Below the pieces are notes generated by a model that was not told the origin of the DNA, made no database searches, and saw nothing but the letters and a program-made list of their open reading frames with translations. Positions 1 to 8,684 of a DNA stretch of 27,501 nucleotides are shown here, in pieces (within the stretch, counting starts at the first letter, position 1; each line of letters opens with the position of its first letter). Source of the stretch: Hypsibius dujardini (taxonomy: Eukaryota; Tardigrada; Eutardigrada; Parachela; Hypsibiidae); the NCBI GenBank assembly GCA_001579985.1, contig LRSR01011687.1:1-27501 (forward strand), read 5' to 3'. Made by a program: the position numbers and the translations under genes.

Positions 1-1
1 C

Positions 2-115
2 ATACTTTAGCAAATATGACTGGTCTCCCTCGGTTCCGTTCAAGATGGAGAAAATAAGGGAAGATTCCTTTTGCGGAAGTCGCTTTAAAGCTTTCACCAT
101 AGGAATTACTGATTG
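2..115 (+). CDS. C-terminal end of an unrecognised protein (partial, paralogue of 454-675)
   Basis: I do not recognise the family. The frame starting at base 2 is open and ends in TGA at 113-115. It reads YFSKYDWSP, then SVPFKMEKIREDSFCGS, then FKAFTIGITD. The same block occurs on the opposite strand at 454-580 as FRKYDWSP, ILFEMKKIGEDSYCGS and NAFVITLID, followed by the same stop. Two protein-level matches ending at the same residue argue that both are real C-termini of a duplicated gene. The upstream part of this copy lies outside the window, so its length, start and domain content cannot be judged. Paralogy is seen directly; function is unknown. Confidence 0.5.
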
Positions 116-453
116 ACTGAATTACGAAAAATATTTTGTTCGTTTACCCATATCAGGCAAACATAAGTCGATGCGCAAATCATTCGACAAACGAGTCGGG
201 CCACAGAAATTGTAACCGGCATCTCAAATCCGTTCCAATAACAGTTAAAACAGAATTTTGGTACACCAACCACAACAAATAAATCAACAGCGGTATACCA
301 CAACGACAAGGTTTTGCAAAATCTCCAACAACCAGTCTGTCAAAATCATCAAAACATCAATCGAATAATTAAACTCCTTATTGTGATTAGGTGGAGTGGA
401 GAAGATTACTGATGAAACATTTTCGTTAATGAAAGTTACTGTTCTGTATTTAA

Positions 454-675
454 TCAATCAATCAACGTTATCACAAAAGCATTTAAGTAGCTACCGCAAT
501 AGGAATCTTCCCCAATTTTTTTCATCTCGAACAGAATCGAGGGGGACCAGTCATATTTTCTAAAATTATGATTCAATATGTATCCATAAAAAAAACTTGA
601 GCCCGATCTCAGACTAACGCAGATAAATATTCCCTTGTTAGACAGAAATTCCTCAATATCAACGGTCTCAAACAT
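454..675 (-). CDS. Unrecognised protein or last exon, inverted paralogue of 2-115
   Basis: A 73-codon open frame from ATG at 675 to TGA at 454-456. It begins MFETVDIEEFLSNKGIF, has a hydrophobic-aromatic middle (ICVSLRSGSSFFYGY), and ends with the block shared with 2-115 (KYDWSP, CGS, then an AF-rich tail and ID). The two copies face each other tail to tail with about 340 bp between their stops. It could be a complete short protein, but a possible acceptor (ctag) just upstream of the ATG makes a last exon of a longer gene equally likely. No family, signal peptide or catalytic motif is recognisable. Confidence 0.4.
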   Translation of the reverse strand: MFETVDIEEFLSNKGIFICVSLRSGSSFFYGYILNHNFRKYDWSPSILFEMKKIGEDSYCGSYLNAFVITLID

Positions 676-1049
676 TCCAAAATAACTAGCTGCATACGTA
701 TTTTAAGACCACGGTGCTTCGGCATATCGCATGGGCACTTTTCCCGAGTGCAAATTTTACTGTGCAACAAGATTTCGCTTGATGGTTTGCAATACTTTCA
801 GCCGCTAGACTTCGTGCAGTCTCGCCTATTTAAATAGCCTGTTTTATTTAATTGTCGCTATGCCTTATTTGATTGAATTAAAATACGAATTAAAACCAGG
901 AACCCGTTGAGGAATTTAAATAAAATTAAATATTGCCTGTCACAAATTTCTATTTTATTCAAAATAAAAGGGCTGTTTTTTGGCATATTTTGGCATTTTA
1001 AATAAATTTAAACAACACTATATTTTACCCCTCCCGGTATATTTCATTG
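676..1049. other. Gap without recognisable gene
   Basis: AT-rich non-coding sequence. TTTTACCCCTCCC at about 1024-1035 echoes the inner part of the right arm of the adjacent foldback repeat (about 1340). No gene was found. Confidence 0.5.
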
Positions 1050-1367
1050 GGGGCCCAGGTAGCGCCCCTGCCATTGTACCCCTCCCTAGCAGTCCGTTCG
1101 TCCATTCGTTGTCCGTCCGTTATCCGACCGTCCGACTGATGTCCGTCCGTCCGTCCGTCCGTCCGTTTGTCCGTTGTTCATCCATCTGTTCGTTGTCTGT
1201 GCGTCCGTCCGTGGACTTCCATACTGTCCGTCCGTCCATCCGTTCGTCTATCTGTCTATCCGTCCGTACGGACGGACGGACAAAGGGCTGATGGACTACG
1301 AACGGATGGATAACGGACGGATGAACAACAAGGGAAGGGTAAAATAGCAGGGGCGCTATTGGGCCCC
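1050..1367. mobile_element. Foldback/MITE-like element with CCGT/ACGG microsatellite arms
   Basis: The outer ends are imperfect inverted repeats of about 38 bp. The left runs from 1050 (GGGGCCCAGGTAGCGCCCCT...) and the right ends at 1367 (reverse complement GGGGCCCAATAGCGCCCCT...). Both continue into matching TACCCCTCCC/TACCCTTCCC. Inside, the left arm is a degenerate (CCGT)n tract (about 1085-1265) and the right arm a shorter (ACGG)n tract (1268-1320). They meet at the perfect palindrome CGTCCGTACGGACG, centred between 1267 and 1268. The whole unit can fold into one long hairpin. No coding capacity and no clear target duplication are visible, so the transposon superfamily is undetermined. 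Confidence 0.55.
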
Positions 1368-1380
1368 TAGCGGGGACCCT

Positions 1381-1553
1381 GTTAGCTCGTCACGGATGAC
1401 TTCAGTGCTTTTCCATTGATAGTACTTCATCGCGGCAAGGACAGCGGAACCGTACGCCCGAATGGCAGCTGCCCGGTGCGAACTTGAGCCCACCATAAAG
1501 CCTTTTCGCATACCCGACGAAATTTTCATTGGCCATGCGAAAAGACTATTCAT
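1381..1553 (-). pseudogene. ANF-receptor-like ectodomain exon fragment
   Basis: The minus-strand frame carries AYGSAVLAAMKYYQWKSTEV followed by IRDELT. This aligns well with the exon at 14156-14468 (PYGEVILALMKHHHWKTTAV then MNDKLT). The pattern, two small residues, a helix, K-x-x-x-W-K and then a beta strand, is typical of the periplasmic-binding-like fold of ANF-receptor ligand-binding domains, where a helix precedes the 'HFGW..V' strand. The coding match stops at about 1381, next to the foldback element at 1050-1367. No flanking exons are recognisable close by. It may be an exon of the left-hand receptor gene (4127-6229) or an orphan fragment. Homology is inferred from the internal paralogue and the general family pattern. 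Confidence 0.4.
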
Positions 1554-2027
1554 AGTGGTCAGTCAACATACATGTTTCCCTTTGCGCGTCACCTGGGAAA
1601 GGGCTACATTGCCCATGCAGACCTAGGGGGCTTTTGAAGGACCACGCTTTTAGGGTATTATAAACATCTGCTAATGTAAAGCCCTTGAAAAATCGGGACG
1701 CTTTCGAGGGCAAATTAACAGCTCATTCAACCCCTCTGAATTTCACTACCTCTATAATTTTAGGGGGATTATCGCCGAGAATTATTGGCTTTAATTGGCT
1801 CAATTCATAGCTATTTAATCATGTTTCCGTGCGTGATCTTTACCGAGCAATTGTATTGACTAATATCACTGAGCATTTATTTATTAAATCTCATTTTAAA
1901 GTGGTGAGAAGTAGTTAAAAACTTTCTCCATACCCACAATACATTCGATAAGTAACAGTTTCGAACAAAGACCTAATATGCTGACATTCTACACAGATTA
2001 GTTCACATGTAGTCTCATCAAAGGACA
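1554..2027. other. Gap without recognisable gene
   Basis: AT-rich sequence between the receptor exon fragment and the end of the three-exon gene. It contains that gene's putative 3' untranslated region. No exon, repeat or RNA gene was recognised. Confidence 0.5.
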
Positions 2028-2767
2028 TTATTCGATTGTGATCAGCTTAATCGGCTTGGGATTCTTGAGGACATCGAACTTCCTTCTTGCTTGCGATGTG
2101 GCAGAGTGAATTCTACCAGTGACTTTTCCTCTATCCAGTACGGCTTCTTGCTTCTTGGTGTTTGTTTTCACAAAAGGCGGACCATCTCTGGAAGAGAAAT
2201 TGTGTCAGTATTTAGTTTGGGATGTGGAAATAAAGACAGCCTTAAGTGGAATAAAATACTGGGATCAATCGGGCACACATGAATTATATATTTTTCCAAA
2301 GGGCTGGAAAAATCAGCTTTACATGCAAAAGCAGACTCACCTCGAAACTTGGCGATGAGCACCGGATCCAGCGGCGGCTTTTTCGTTATACCATCTTCCT
2401 TCTTCGATTGGTTGGCTCCTTCCTCGGTCGGGCAATTATTCGCCAGTACCCCCAGCGTAAATGTTTCCTCCAGGTACTTGGTGTTCGTTTTCACAAAAAG
2501 GCGGATCATTTCTAAAAAAAAATTCGTTAGTTTATGTATTATGAAAACAGATGTCATTTTCAGTACCTTTTTTAACGGCGACCACGATTCCGGTGAATTC
2601 CAGTTCTTCTTTTTTAATATTAAACACCATTTTTGGGTTTCGCCGATTTCGAAGGCTCGCAGCATCTTGAGGCCCTGAGCGTTTTGGGCCATGATGGTGT
2701 CATCTTCAATGAAATAGATAGCGGCAGCAATCTGATTGCTCGCTAGAAGCATAGTTGAATCGACCAT
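2028..2767 (-). CDS. Unrecognised three-exon gene with duplicated exon starts
   Basis: Proposed exons on the minus strand are 2767-2567, 2511-2341 and 2185 (or 2187)-2028. ATG 2767 opens MVDSTMLLASNQIAAAIYF, then an acidic stretch (IEDDTIMAQ). Donors G|GTACTG and G|GTGAGT and pyrimidine-rich acceptors support the splicing, and both introns are phase 1. Exon 1 needs one extra A in the A5 run at 2630-2634 to continue into MVFNIKKEELEFTGIVVAVKK-type sequence; otherwise it is frameshifted. Exon 3 reads on (VKTNTKKQEAV, then a basic tail ending PIKLITIE) if the acceptor is shifted 2 nt or if a T is missing at 2172-2175. Total length is about 176 residues once reconciled. Exons 2 and 3 both begin with the same ~33 nt segment (RLFVKTNTK-type peptide). 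No family is recognised. Confidence 0.5.
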
Positions 2768-3530
2768 GATTGATCTTGTTCACAAGTGAACACCGATATT
2801 GAAAAGAAAGATCACCTGTTCTTTATGTGATAAACACAACTACCAAATATAGCGCTCTAAGTAAGAATAAAAATGTGTTTAGAGAAGCATTTATAAACCG
2901 TTCGCGCACGTGGTAGAAATTTCTGCAAGCACGTGGACAATTCTTCGTACACAAACAAATTGTTCTCTAAATAAACTAGTGTGACGTACATAAAAACCAC
3001 AACAATTCAGATCACCACAGGGAGCTATACTATTCTACGAACTCGCACGATTAAAATTTCGGGCGTGGCACGCATACCGCTGAAGGCTTTATCAAGGCTT
3101 TTGGTGTGGCTTTTCTTGTGTGGTCTTTGGGTACGAGCTTCAATGGGTGCATAAATACACATATTTTTCCCTCCCCGCCGTTTTCACTGCCATTGAACAT
3201 GGTACTGAGGGCAAGGGCCGCGAATAATGTTTGGCCTTCACACACCCTCTGCCGTTGCGGTGCTTTTGCATGCGCCCTTTGCATGAAGGGCGAAATATTT
3301 GTGCTACTTACATACACCCTTCAGTAGTCCTACAATATAACAGCCCTTTTTTCTTGGTTGTGAAGCCAAATAAAAACGAGCTCCTTCACACACGAAGGAA
3401 TCATGTATGGGGAAAAGGCCTACAACGGGGCTCTCACAGGTCCTAACCCCTTCGCAAATGAAACTCAAGTTCGCACCGGGTGTAGCCAGCTAGACGGTGC
3501 TCGGAAAACGCTTTCTGTTGGTCAGGTTGT
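2768..3530. other. Upstream region and gap without recognisable gene
   Basis: Begins with a dyad GTTCAC-AA-GTGAAC at 2778-2791, just upstream of the minus-strand start at 2767; it could be a promoter element. The rest (3050-3330) holds overlapping open frames of low-complexity composition on both strands, but no domain, paralogue or convincing splice structure. Confidence 0.4.
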
Positions 3531-3578
3531 CGTCCATGGTACTACTACCAAAATCGTCCATGGTAGTACTACCAAAAT
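3531..3578. repeat. Two tandem 24-bp repeats
   Basis: Positions 3531-3554 and 3555-3578 are head-to-tail copies starting CGTCCATGGTA and ending CTACCAAAAT. They differ at one base (C versus G at unit position 12). The second copy contains the dyad GGTAGTACTACC. No gene context is evident. Confidence 0.7.
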
Positions 3579-4126
3579 GAAACCACAACTTAATCATGTT
3601 ACAGTTACCTGCTACATCTATCTAATTAATACCGTAATGAAGCAATGCGATAAAGCACACCACAATAAGAATAATCTTGACATTCGCTAGGATAGCGCTC
3701 AAATTTTAATAAAGCTGGAGTCTGCAGAATCGAATTAATGAAGTGCTTTCATTTGTATGTTTAAAAGACAAGTTTAGAAATATATTTCGTCTACTGGAAC
3801 TTAACGAACAATGGCAAGGCAGATCCCAGTATGATCCATTAAAAAATAAATAACTGCAGCAGAATCTTCTTGCTAACCATGTGACGGCCAAAAAGTCCAT
3901 TTCAGAAAGTAGACGTGCAAATTTCAAAGAAATAATGGAGCAAGCTTAGCAAAAGGAACAATAAATAGTACCTCTGGCATAGTCCCTGAGGATAGCGAAA
4001 GACATTGCACCGACTGCAAGAAAAACGGATCACAGTCTGGGGAGTACTGGTACATATAGCACAATCAATTCATTTGTATATATTGTAAAAATGTGACGAA
4101 CATTATTATTGTTGTATTACCATCAC
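3579..4126. other. Gap without recognisable gene
   Basis: AT-rich sequence. Nothing recognisable on either strand; on the minus strand it lies just downstream of the receptor-like exon ending at 4127. Confidence 0.45.
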
Positions 4127-4360
4127 CTGGGGCAAAAAAGACTGCCAGCAATTGAGGATCAGCAATTACCGCCGACTCCTTGGCAACTATCTCCCTCATA
4201 CATTGTTTAGGCGGCTTTTTTGCACTGGAGTCAGTAAACGGAATCATATAAAAAATATGAGGATAATTTTCTCGTGGCAGATTCATCACATGGCACATCG
4301 ACCTCGGTCGGCAGGATGTAACCTTTAATTGAAGTGGCAAAAAAGGTTAACTCGTTCCGG
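4127..4360 (-). pseudogene. ANF-receptor-like first ectodomain exon, frameshifted copy
   Basis: The 3' half reads KKPPKQCMREIVAKESAVIA then DPQLLAVFFAP and ends at a phase-1 donor (CCAG|GTGATG, exon end 4127). The same block and the same phase-1 donor occur at 5947 (LMREIFAHKSEILADHPF, LSVFFAP) and 14824 (CMLKLLRKKDGHFDPF, SMLVP). The upstream half (NELTFFATSIKGY ... RKLSSYFLYDSVY) is in a different frame and runs into TGA, so the copy is shifted by one base around 4240. It is either a decaying paralogue or carries a sequencing indel. In the intact relatives this region comes before the receptor's ligand-binding core. Its identity rests on the paralogues rather than on a direct family match. 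Confidence 0.4.
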
Positions 4361-4540
4361 GGGTCAATCTCTTACTTACTGATAAACCACATCTCGGATT
4401 GTAGCGGGAATGCCGTACAATTCCTCCTAATATTTGTAACCACAGGCACAATAATGCCGCGGGGCAATCGATACGGAGGAGATAAAATATAGATATTCAC
4501 ATCAATAAATACATTGATATATGTATTACTAGTAGTGCAC

Positions 4541-4639
4541 CTGCAAGATTGAGGAATGCTCTAATGCCATTTTTCTTGAAGCAAAGTGCAGCCCCGCTGC
4601 AGGCTAAGGGACCGACTGCTATCAGTCCACGGTATTTGA
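4541..4639 (-). CDS. ANF-receptor-like second ectodomain exon
   Basis: A 99-nt exon with acceptor ttttcaaag before 4639 and donor GCAG|GTGCAC at 4541. It enters in phase 1, so it joins in frame to the phase-1 donor of the exon at 5947-6229 (…FFAP + V). It reads KYRGLIAVGPLACSGAALCF, then KKNGIRAFLNLA. The 'AVGPxACSxAAL' motif resembles the conserved 'IIGPxCSxAA' strand-loop-helix of ANF-receptor ligand-binding domains. It leaves in phase 1. A further possible mini-exon is at 4853-4890 (acceptor cgttag, donor GCTG|GTAAGT), but its frame is ambiguous. The likely role is an extracellular ligand-binding segment; the rest of this gene could not be assembled. Confidence 0.35.
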
Positions 4640-4890
4640 CTTTGAAAATTGGAAATCGGGAAATTTGACGACATCTAATGATTACGTGCATATAATTTGC
4701 ATGACTTGAGTCAAGCGGATAGGCGGAAGAGATTGATGATAATGGTTGGGGAAAAGCGCTGTTACTTCCACGGAGGCGAACATACAATATAACGTTGGCG
4801 TTATAGGGTGCTACGTGCTAGAAAAGAACTTGATCCTTTTAGGGTTACTTACCAGCTGCGGGCACGAGAGTACTGACTGGTGCTGCCATT

Positions 4891-5946
4891 CTAACGGAAG
4901 ATGACCCCCATATAATCACAGGTACCGTGTTGTCTACCGATTCCAACATGGCTATCCTTCTTGTAAAGTGCTTTCATTTTGTCTGCTTGAATGTTTTCTT
5001 TTTGCATGTGTCTGTGTATGTCTCTGTCTGTCTGCCTGTCTGTTTGCCTGTCTGTCGGTCTGCTTAAATTTACTCTAGTATATTTCAAGATCAAATGTCA
5101 TCTACAATCATTCCTCTATGGGTCCTCTCGAAATACCTAGTCAGATTCCAAAACCGCTGGCTAAGGAATTAGGGGGGGGGGTACGGGATGGAATTTTATC
5201 TTGAGATAATAACCTGTTAGTATAAACGACAAATTGCATGAGGGCTATGCCACGCAATTGACCACTTTCGAAGTTTGTGAACGTAGGTATTCAATCAATT
5301 AAGTCAGTTTTTTTAATTTTGTTGTCAATTTTGTCTTTCTTTTTCTTGTCATCTTTATCCTGAAAGAATTTTGAAACAAAAAACATAAACTGCAACCGTA
5401 GTTCACTATAAAGTATCGATCTCAAAAATCAGTATTTTGATTGATGTTGGGTTCGTTGGGATAGTAAATGGACGGGGCGGGACTATCTTTTATGTAATGA
5501 TGCTAACAAGATTAGTACCGTACGATGTTTAGTATGATTTGCACTGTAGATTTCACCCTCGTAGCTGCAAGAAAGAAAATTTCGATTTCTTCATGTGAAT
5601 CCATGTGATGTCGCCTAGATAGGTAGATGCAACACATGGAAAGCTACTGTACTGCCGCGATAGCTTCGCGCCCTGCAAGAGCATTACTTCGTTATCCTAG
5701 CCCGTAGTGCACGTAAGCTCATGCGCGGATCCACAGGTCTTAGTTTACGGTGGGTCTACTTCTACTTCGCGAAGCTAACGCGACATTACAGTATTTGACA
5801 CTGAAAAAACATCCATTGCACTGGGACAGGAAGCTGTTCGGCTCACAATTACGATACAACTATACAAAAACCTGGCGACGACCGAAGCCAGATCGCCATA
5901 AAAAAACAGCTTTTACTTAACTTAATTAACTAAAACGTTGAATTAC
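4891..5946. other. Intron or gap without recognisable exon
   Basis: If 5947-6229 and 4541-4639 belong to one gene, this is mainly its intron. It contains a TGTC-type microsatellite (5007-5063), a run of G at about 5171-5180 and AT-rich filler. No exon was recognised. Confidence 0.4.
5007..5063. repeat. Degenerate (TGTC)n microsatellite
   Basis: TGTCTG-type repeats interrupted by GCC, TTT and CGG units. One of six similar tracts in the window. Confidence 0.75.
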
Positions 5947-6229
5947 CTGGAGCAAAGAAGACGGATAAAAATGGATGATCTGCAAGGATCTCCGATTTAT
6001 GGGCAAATATCTCCCTCATCAAGTTGATGGAAGCTTCAATGGCTTCCAGGCTGCTATGGACAGGTGATGTACTAATTATGGCCTCGTAAGAATAATCTGT
6101 GAAGGCCAGCGAATATCTGCGAGTTTGGTTCTCCAGCAAACAGTAAAATAAAGGCTGCGTCACCTCATAAGAAGAGGTTGGCGAGTTGGCCAGATTAAAA
6201 GAGAAAAAGTTTATGAACCTTGATGACCG
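5947..6229 (-). CDS. ANF-receptor-like first ectodomain exon (paralogue of 14824-15110)
   Basis: An uninterrupted exon, acceptor tcattgcag before 6229 and phase-1 donor CCAG|GTAATT at 5947. It is about 94 codons. It aligns with the 14824-15110 exon along its length: LANSPTSSYEV / LGNSPSTGYMV, then an aromatic segment, RRYSLAFTDYSYEA / KRYVDTFSGYTFAV, then the block ending SVFFAP / SMLVP with the same intron phase. There is no in-frame ATG, so the signal peptide must lie on an upstream exon not identified here. It is probably the N-terminal part of a membrane receptor ectodomain and continues into 4541-4639. Paralogy is visible; receptor identity is inferred from the larger copy. Confidence 0.45.
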
Positions 6230-6235
6230 CTGCAA

Positions 6236-6597
6236 TGACGCTCGCGAACGATTATTACGCCGGCAGCTAAGACAGAGTTAAACAGTTGGAAAAACAAAGA
6301 CTTTGTTCGTTTTCGGTAGTCGCATCATATTGATAGTTGCAGAAAACAAAACCGATTCAGGAAACTCGATTATAAAGGTAGCTCTGCAAATTAACAGCAA
6401 CTTCAATCATATTGTGCACTGAGCTGTAGGAATAATAAGGGTTGCTAATCCTTTCAGTAAAAATTTCTTTGTATTCCGTCGCTAGCCACGCTCTGCCCAC
6501 TTCCGCCAGAACAGCCTGCTACGAATTTGGTCTACCTGGAATGCCATATCTCCAGATGAGTGAAATAAAATCCGGTGGAAGCATCTTGCGACCTCTA
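6236..6597. other. Gap without recognisable gene
   Basis: Sequence between the receptor-like exon and the left TA flank of the mariner element. A signal-peptide exon for the receptor would be expected here or further upstream, but none could be assigned. Confidence 0.4.
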
Positions 6598-7548
6598 CCG
6601 GGTGCGGGGTACATTTTGACACGAACTTTGCCTTCTTTTTTATTCACAAAATTTCGTCAAAAAATTACCAAAACATTACAGAAAATAGAGAAATAGGTCT
6701 TCTAACGGAAACAAAAAAGAATTTACTCAATATGAGAGCCCCTGATCTTCTCCACCTTGCGAATGCGAGACATCCAGGAATCGATGCTGTCCTGAATCGC
6801 TTGGTGGGAAATTGCCTCCCATTTGTCCTTCAATATCTTGGCCAATCGGTCAAAGCTGGAAATGAGTCCGTGTTTGTTGACACGCTCCTTCCGTTGGATC
6901 TACACACAATAATCAAGGGGATTGAGACCGGGCTGTTGGGCGGAATATCGGCGTTCCGAATGAAGCATGGCATTTCCTCCTCCAAAAAGGCCTGCACCGT
7001 TCCTGCCGCGAGGCACGGTGCTTCGTCTTGAAACAAAATCGCCGAATTCGCTTCCACCCCGTAAGGAAGGTTCTCCAGCATCGGTTTCAGGCAGTTGTCC
7101 TTGTAGGTATGCTGGTTGAAGCTGAAACCAGACTTCAAAACAACAAAGGGAGATCGACAGGATAAATAAAATGGAAGGAAACGGCACCAAAAACGATCGC
7201 GCACAAAACAGACGGGAAATTGCTTGAAAAACGTTTTTTGCCTTCCGCCGCACCTTTTCAGCATTTTCTAATGCAAAACGATAAATACTACGTTTTGAGA
7301 CTTTATCCTGTAACAAATCTGCACTCTGAGGCACCGAAAACCCTCGGGACAGCCAGGACACACTGAGATTTCGGATCTCCTCACTGATCATCTTCCCGCT
7401 CTTTCAAATGTAAAAACATGAGATTTTCTTTTTGCGTGAGTGAGAGGGGGCTTTTGCCTCTCGATTGAGTGGTCATTCACTCAAATCGGCCTGCGAGCGC
7501 GCGCGCTGATCTACTTTAATTTTGTGCCAAAATGAACCCCGCACGGGG
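6598..7548 (-). mobile_element. Tc1/mariner-type transposon, internally deleted
   Basis: A 951-bp element bounded by TA dinucleotides (6596-6597 and 7549-7550), the target duplication expected for the superfamily. The terminal inverted repeats are about 28 bp with 5 mismatches: left 6598-6625 starts CCGGGTGCGGGGTACATTTT, and the right end, reverse-complemented from 7548, starts CCCCGTGCGGGGTTCATTTT. A degraded transposase lies inside on the minus strand (6723-7391). The internal dyad around 7435-7480 (gagtgagaggggg ... cctctcgattgag) is also part of the element. TIR divergence and coding decay indicate an old, inactive copy. Confidence 0.85.
6723..7391 (-). pseudogene. Degenerate mariner-like transposase (DD37D spacing)
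   Basis: The N-terminal part from ATG 7391 (EEIRNLSVSWLSRGFSVPQS, then KRSIYRFALENAEKV) looks like a helix-turn-helix DNA-binding region. After a frame change, NQHTYKDNCLKPMLENLP and then ILFQDEAPCLAAGTVQAFLE give the second catalytic Asp block (QDxAPxHxA in relatives). A further shift gives PPNSP then LNPLDYCV, the third catalytic block. I count 37 residues between the two Asp, as in the DD37D (maT-like) group. An in-frame TAG follows YCV, and the C-terminus ends at TAA 6723-6725. Total length of about 223 codons, against about 340 for intact relatives, shows that the central part including the first catalytic Asp is deleted. Inactive. Confidence 0.8.
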
Positions 7549-7550
7549 TA

Positions 7551-8293
7551 GGCCTTGCACGCAAAATCAAATGTTGAGCAAGTTAGGCGGCACCTTTTTA
7601 TACCAGCAATTGTTGCACTCAAGTTCCTGACACTGGGACTAGGAATAATCACTTTCCAAGGAGGGACTCAGCAAAATTGGGCAAACCCCTTCTAAAGTCT
7701 TCATCTCTGGCCACTCACTAAACAATCCGCTTGCTGGTGTGATCATAACGGAAACTGTTCAATTTACTTAATAGCTGACACTTTTACTACCTATCGAAAT
7801 TTACCGGTGTGACTACGTTCAGCCAACCCAGACATTTTAGACATCCTGCGGCGAGGACATCAGTCAAAATTCTGACTGCTTTTACCTTACACAATGCTGT
7901 TAAAAAAGTTGTTAACCTATTGTTTCGATTAGGGAACTGCACCCTGTAACTCTGGTTTGGTCAACAAAAAAGTCAAGTTACTTAGTACTGCAGGCGACAG
8001 AAGTCTTCTACAGTGCTCTCTGATGGCCCAAGAAAGCAAATTTAGACCAAATTTACGATAGTCTTATTTGGCAAGTCAGTTATTTGGCAGGCGATTTTGT
8101 TTTCTTGACTGTCTTGAACGGACGGCCTGGATACTTAACGAGGCCGGATTTTATTTTGCAGAGGGCAATCTCATAGTTCTCGATGAGGGTGCCTCTGTCG
8201 GGCGAAGGATAACCAAGGATGCGTCTGGAAGCCAAGCGGTACGATTATTACATAATACTGTCGGTGCATTTTCACCATTTATGATATGAAGGC
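7551..8293. other. Gap without recognisable gene
   Basis: No domain-bearing frame or transposon ends beyond the right mariner flank. The open frame at 8068-8289 has no recognisable features. Confidence 0.4.
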
Positions 8294-8312
8294 GTGACCT
8301 CGATGAGGTCAC
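8294..8312. promoter_or_regulatory. Perfect dyad with two AGGTCA half-sites
   Basis: GTGACCTCGATGAGGTCAC is a perfect 8+3+8 inverted repeat. It presents TGACCT and AGGTCA, the canonical nuclear-receptor half-site, as an everted pair with 5 bp between. It lies about 370 bp upstream of the start codon at 8685 on the plus strand. Sequence match only; binding is inferred. Confidence 0.3.
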
Positions 8313-8684
8313 TGGATGGGAACAAAATCATTTTACAGACGACGGAAACTGTCGCTGGTGCTACCACTTAAACTTGACGGGACGATTTGTTGAGTTTACT
8401 AAAAAGGCGACGAATGTCAGGTTAGGGTTCTCCACTGTGTCGATACGTGCGACGACAGCAATTTTACGCAAAAGACCAGCCCATTGTAATCTTCTTTCAA
8501 ACGAATGCAAAATAATGACGTACAATTCTCATTCATGACAAAGGTTTTTACTTCCGGTTGACTAGTAGAAACAGCAAAGAACGTGACATGCAAATAATTG
8601 CGAGTATGTATTAGTAGTCCGACGTAGAGTCCGTTTAGCATTACTCAATGATCATTATTCCCGATTAATTTCTTCGAACCAAAG

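Noticed and set aside
980-1291. Open frame reading through the CCGT repeats (Ser/Val/Arg/Pro-rich)
   Set aside because: A translation of a microsatellite; the repeat stays open in one frame by composition alone.
3051-3446. Overlapping open frames on both strands around 3.05-3.45 kb
   Set aside because: No domain, signal peptide, paralogue or splice context; the length is expected by chance in a GC-richer patch.
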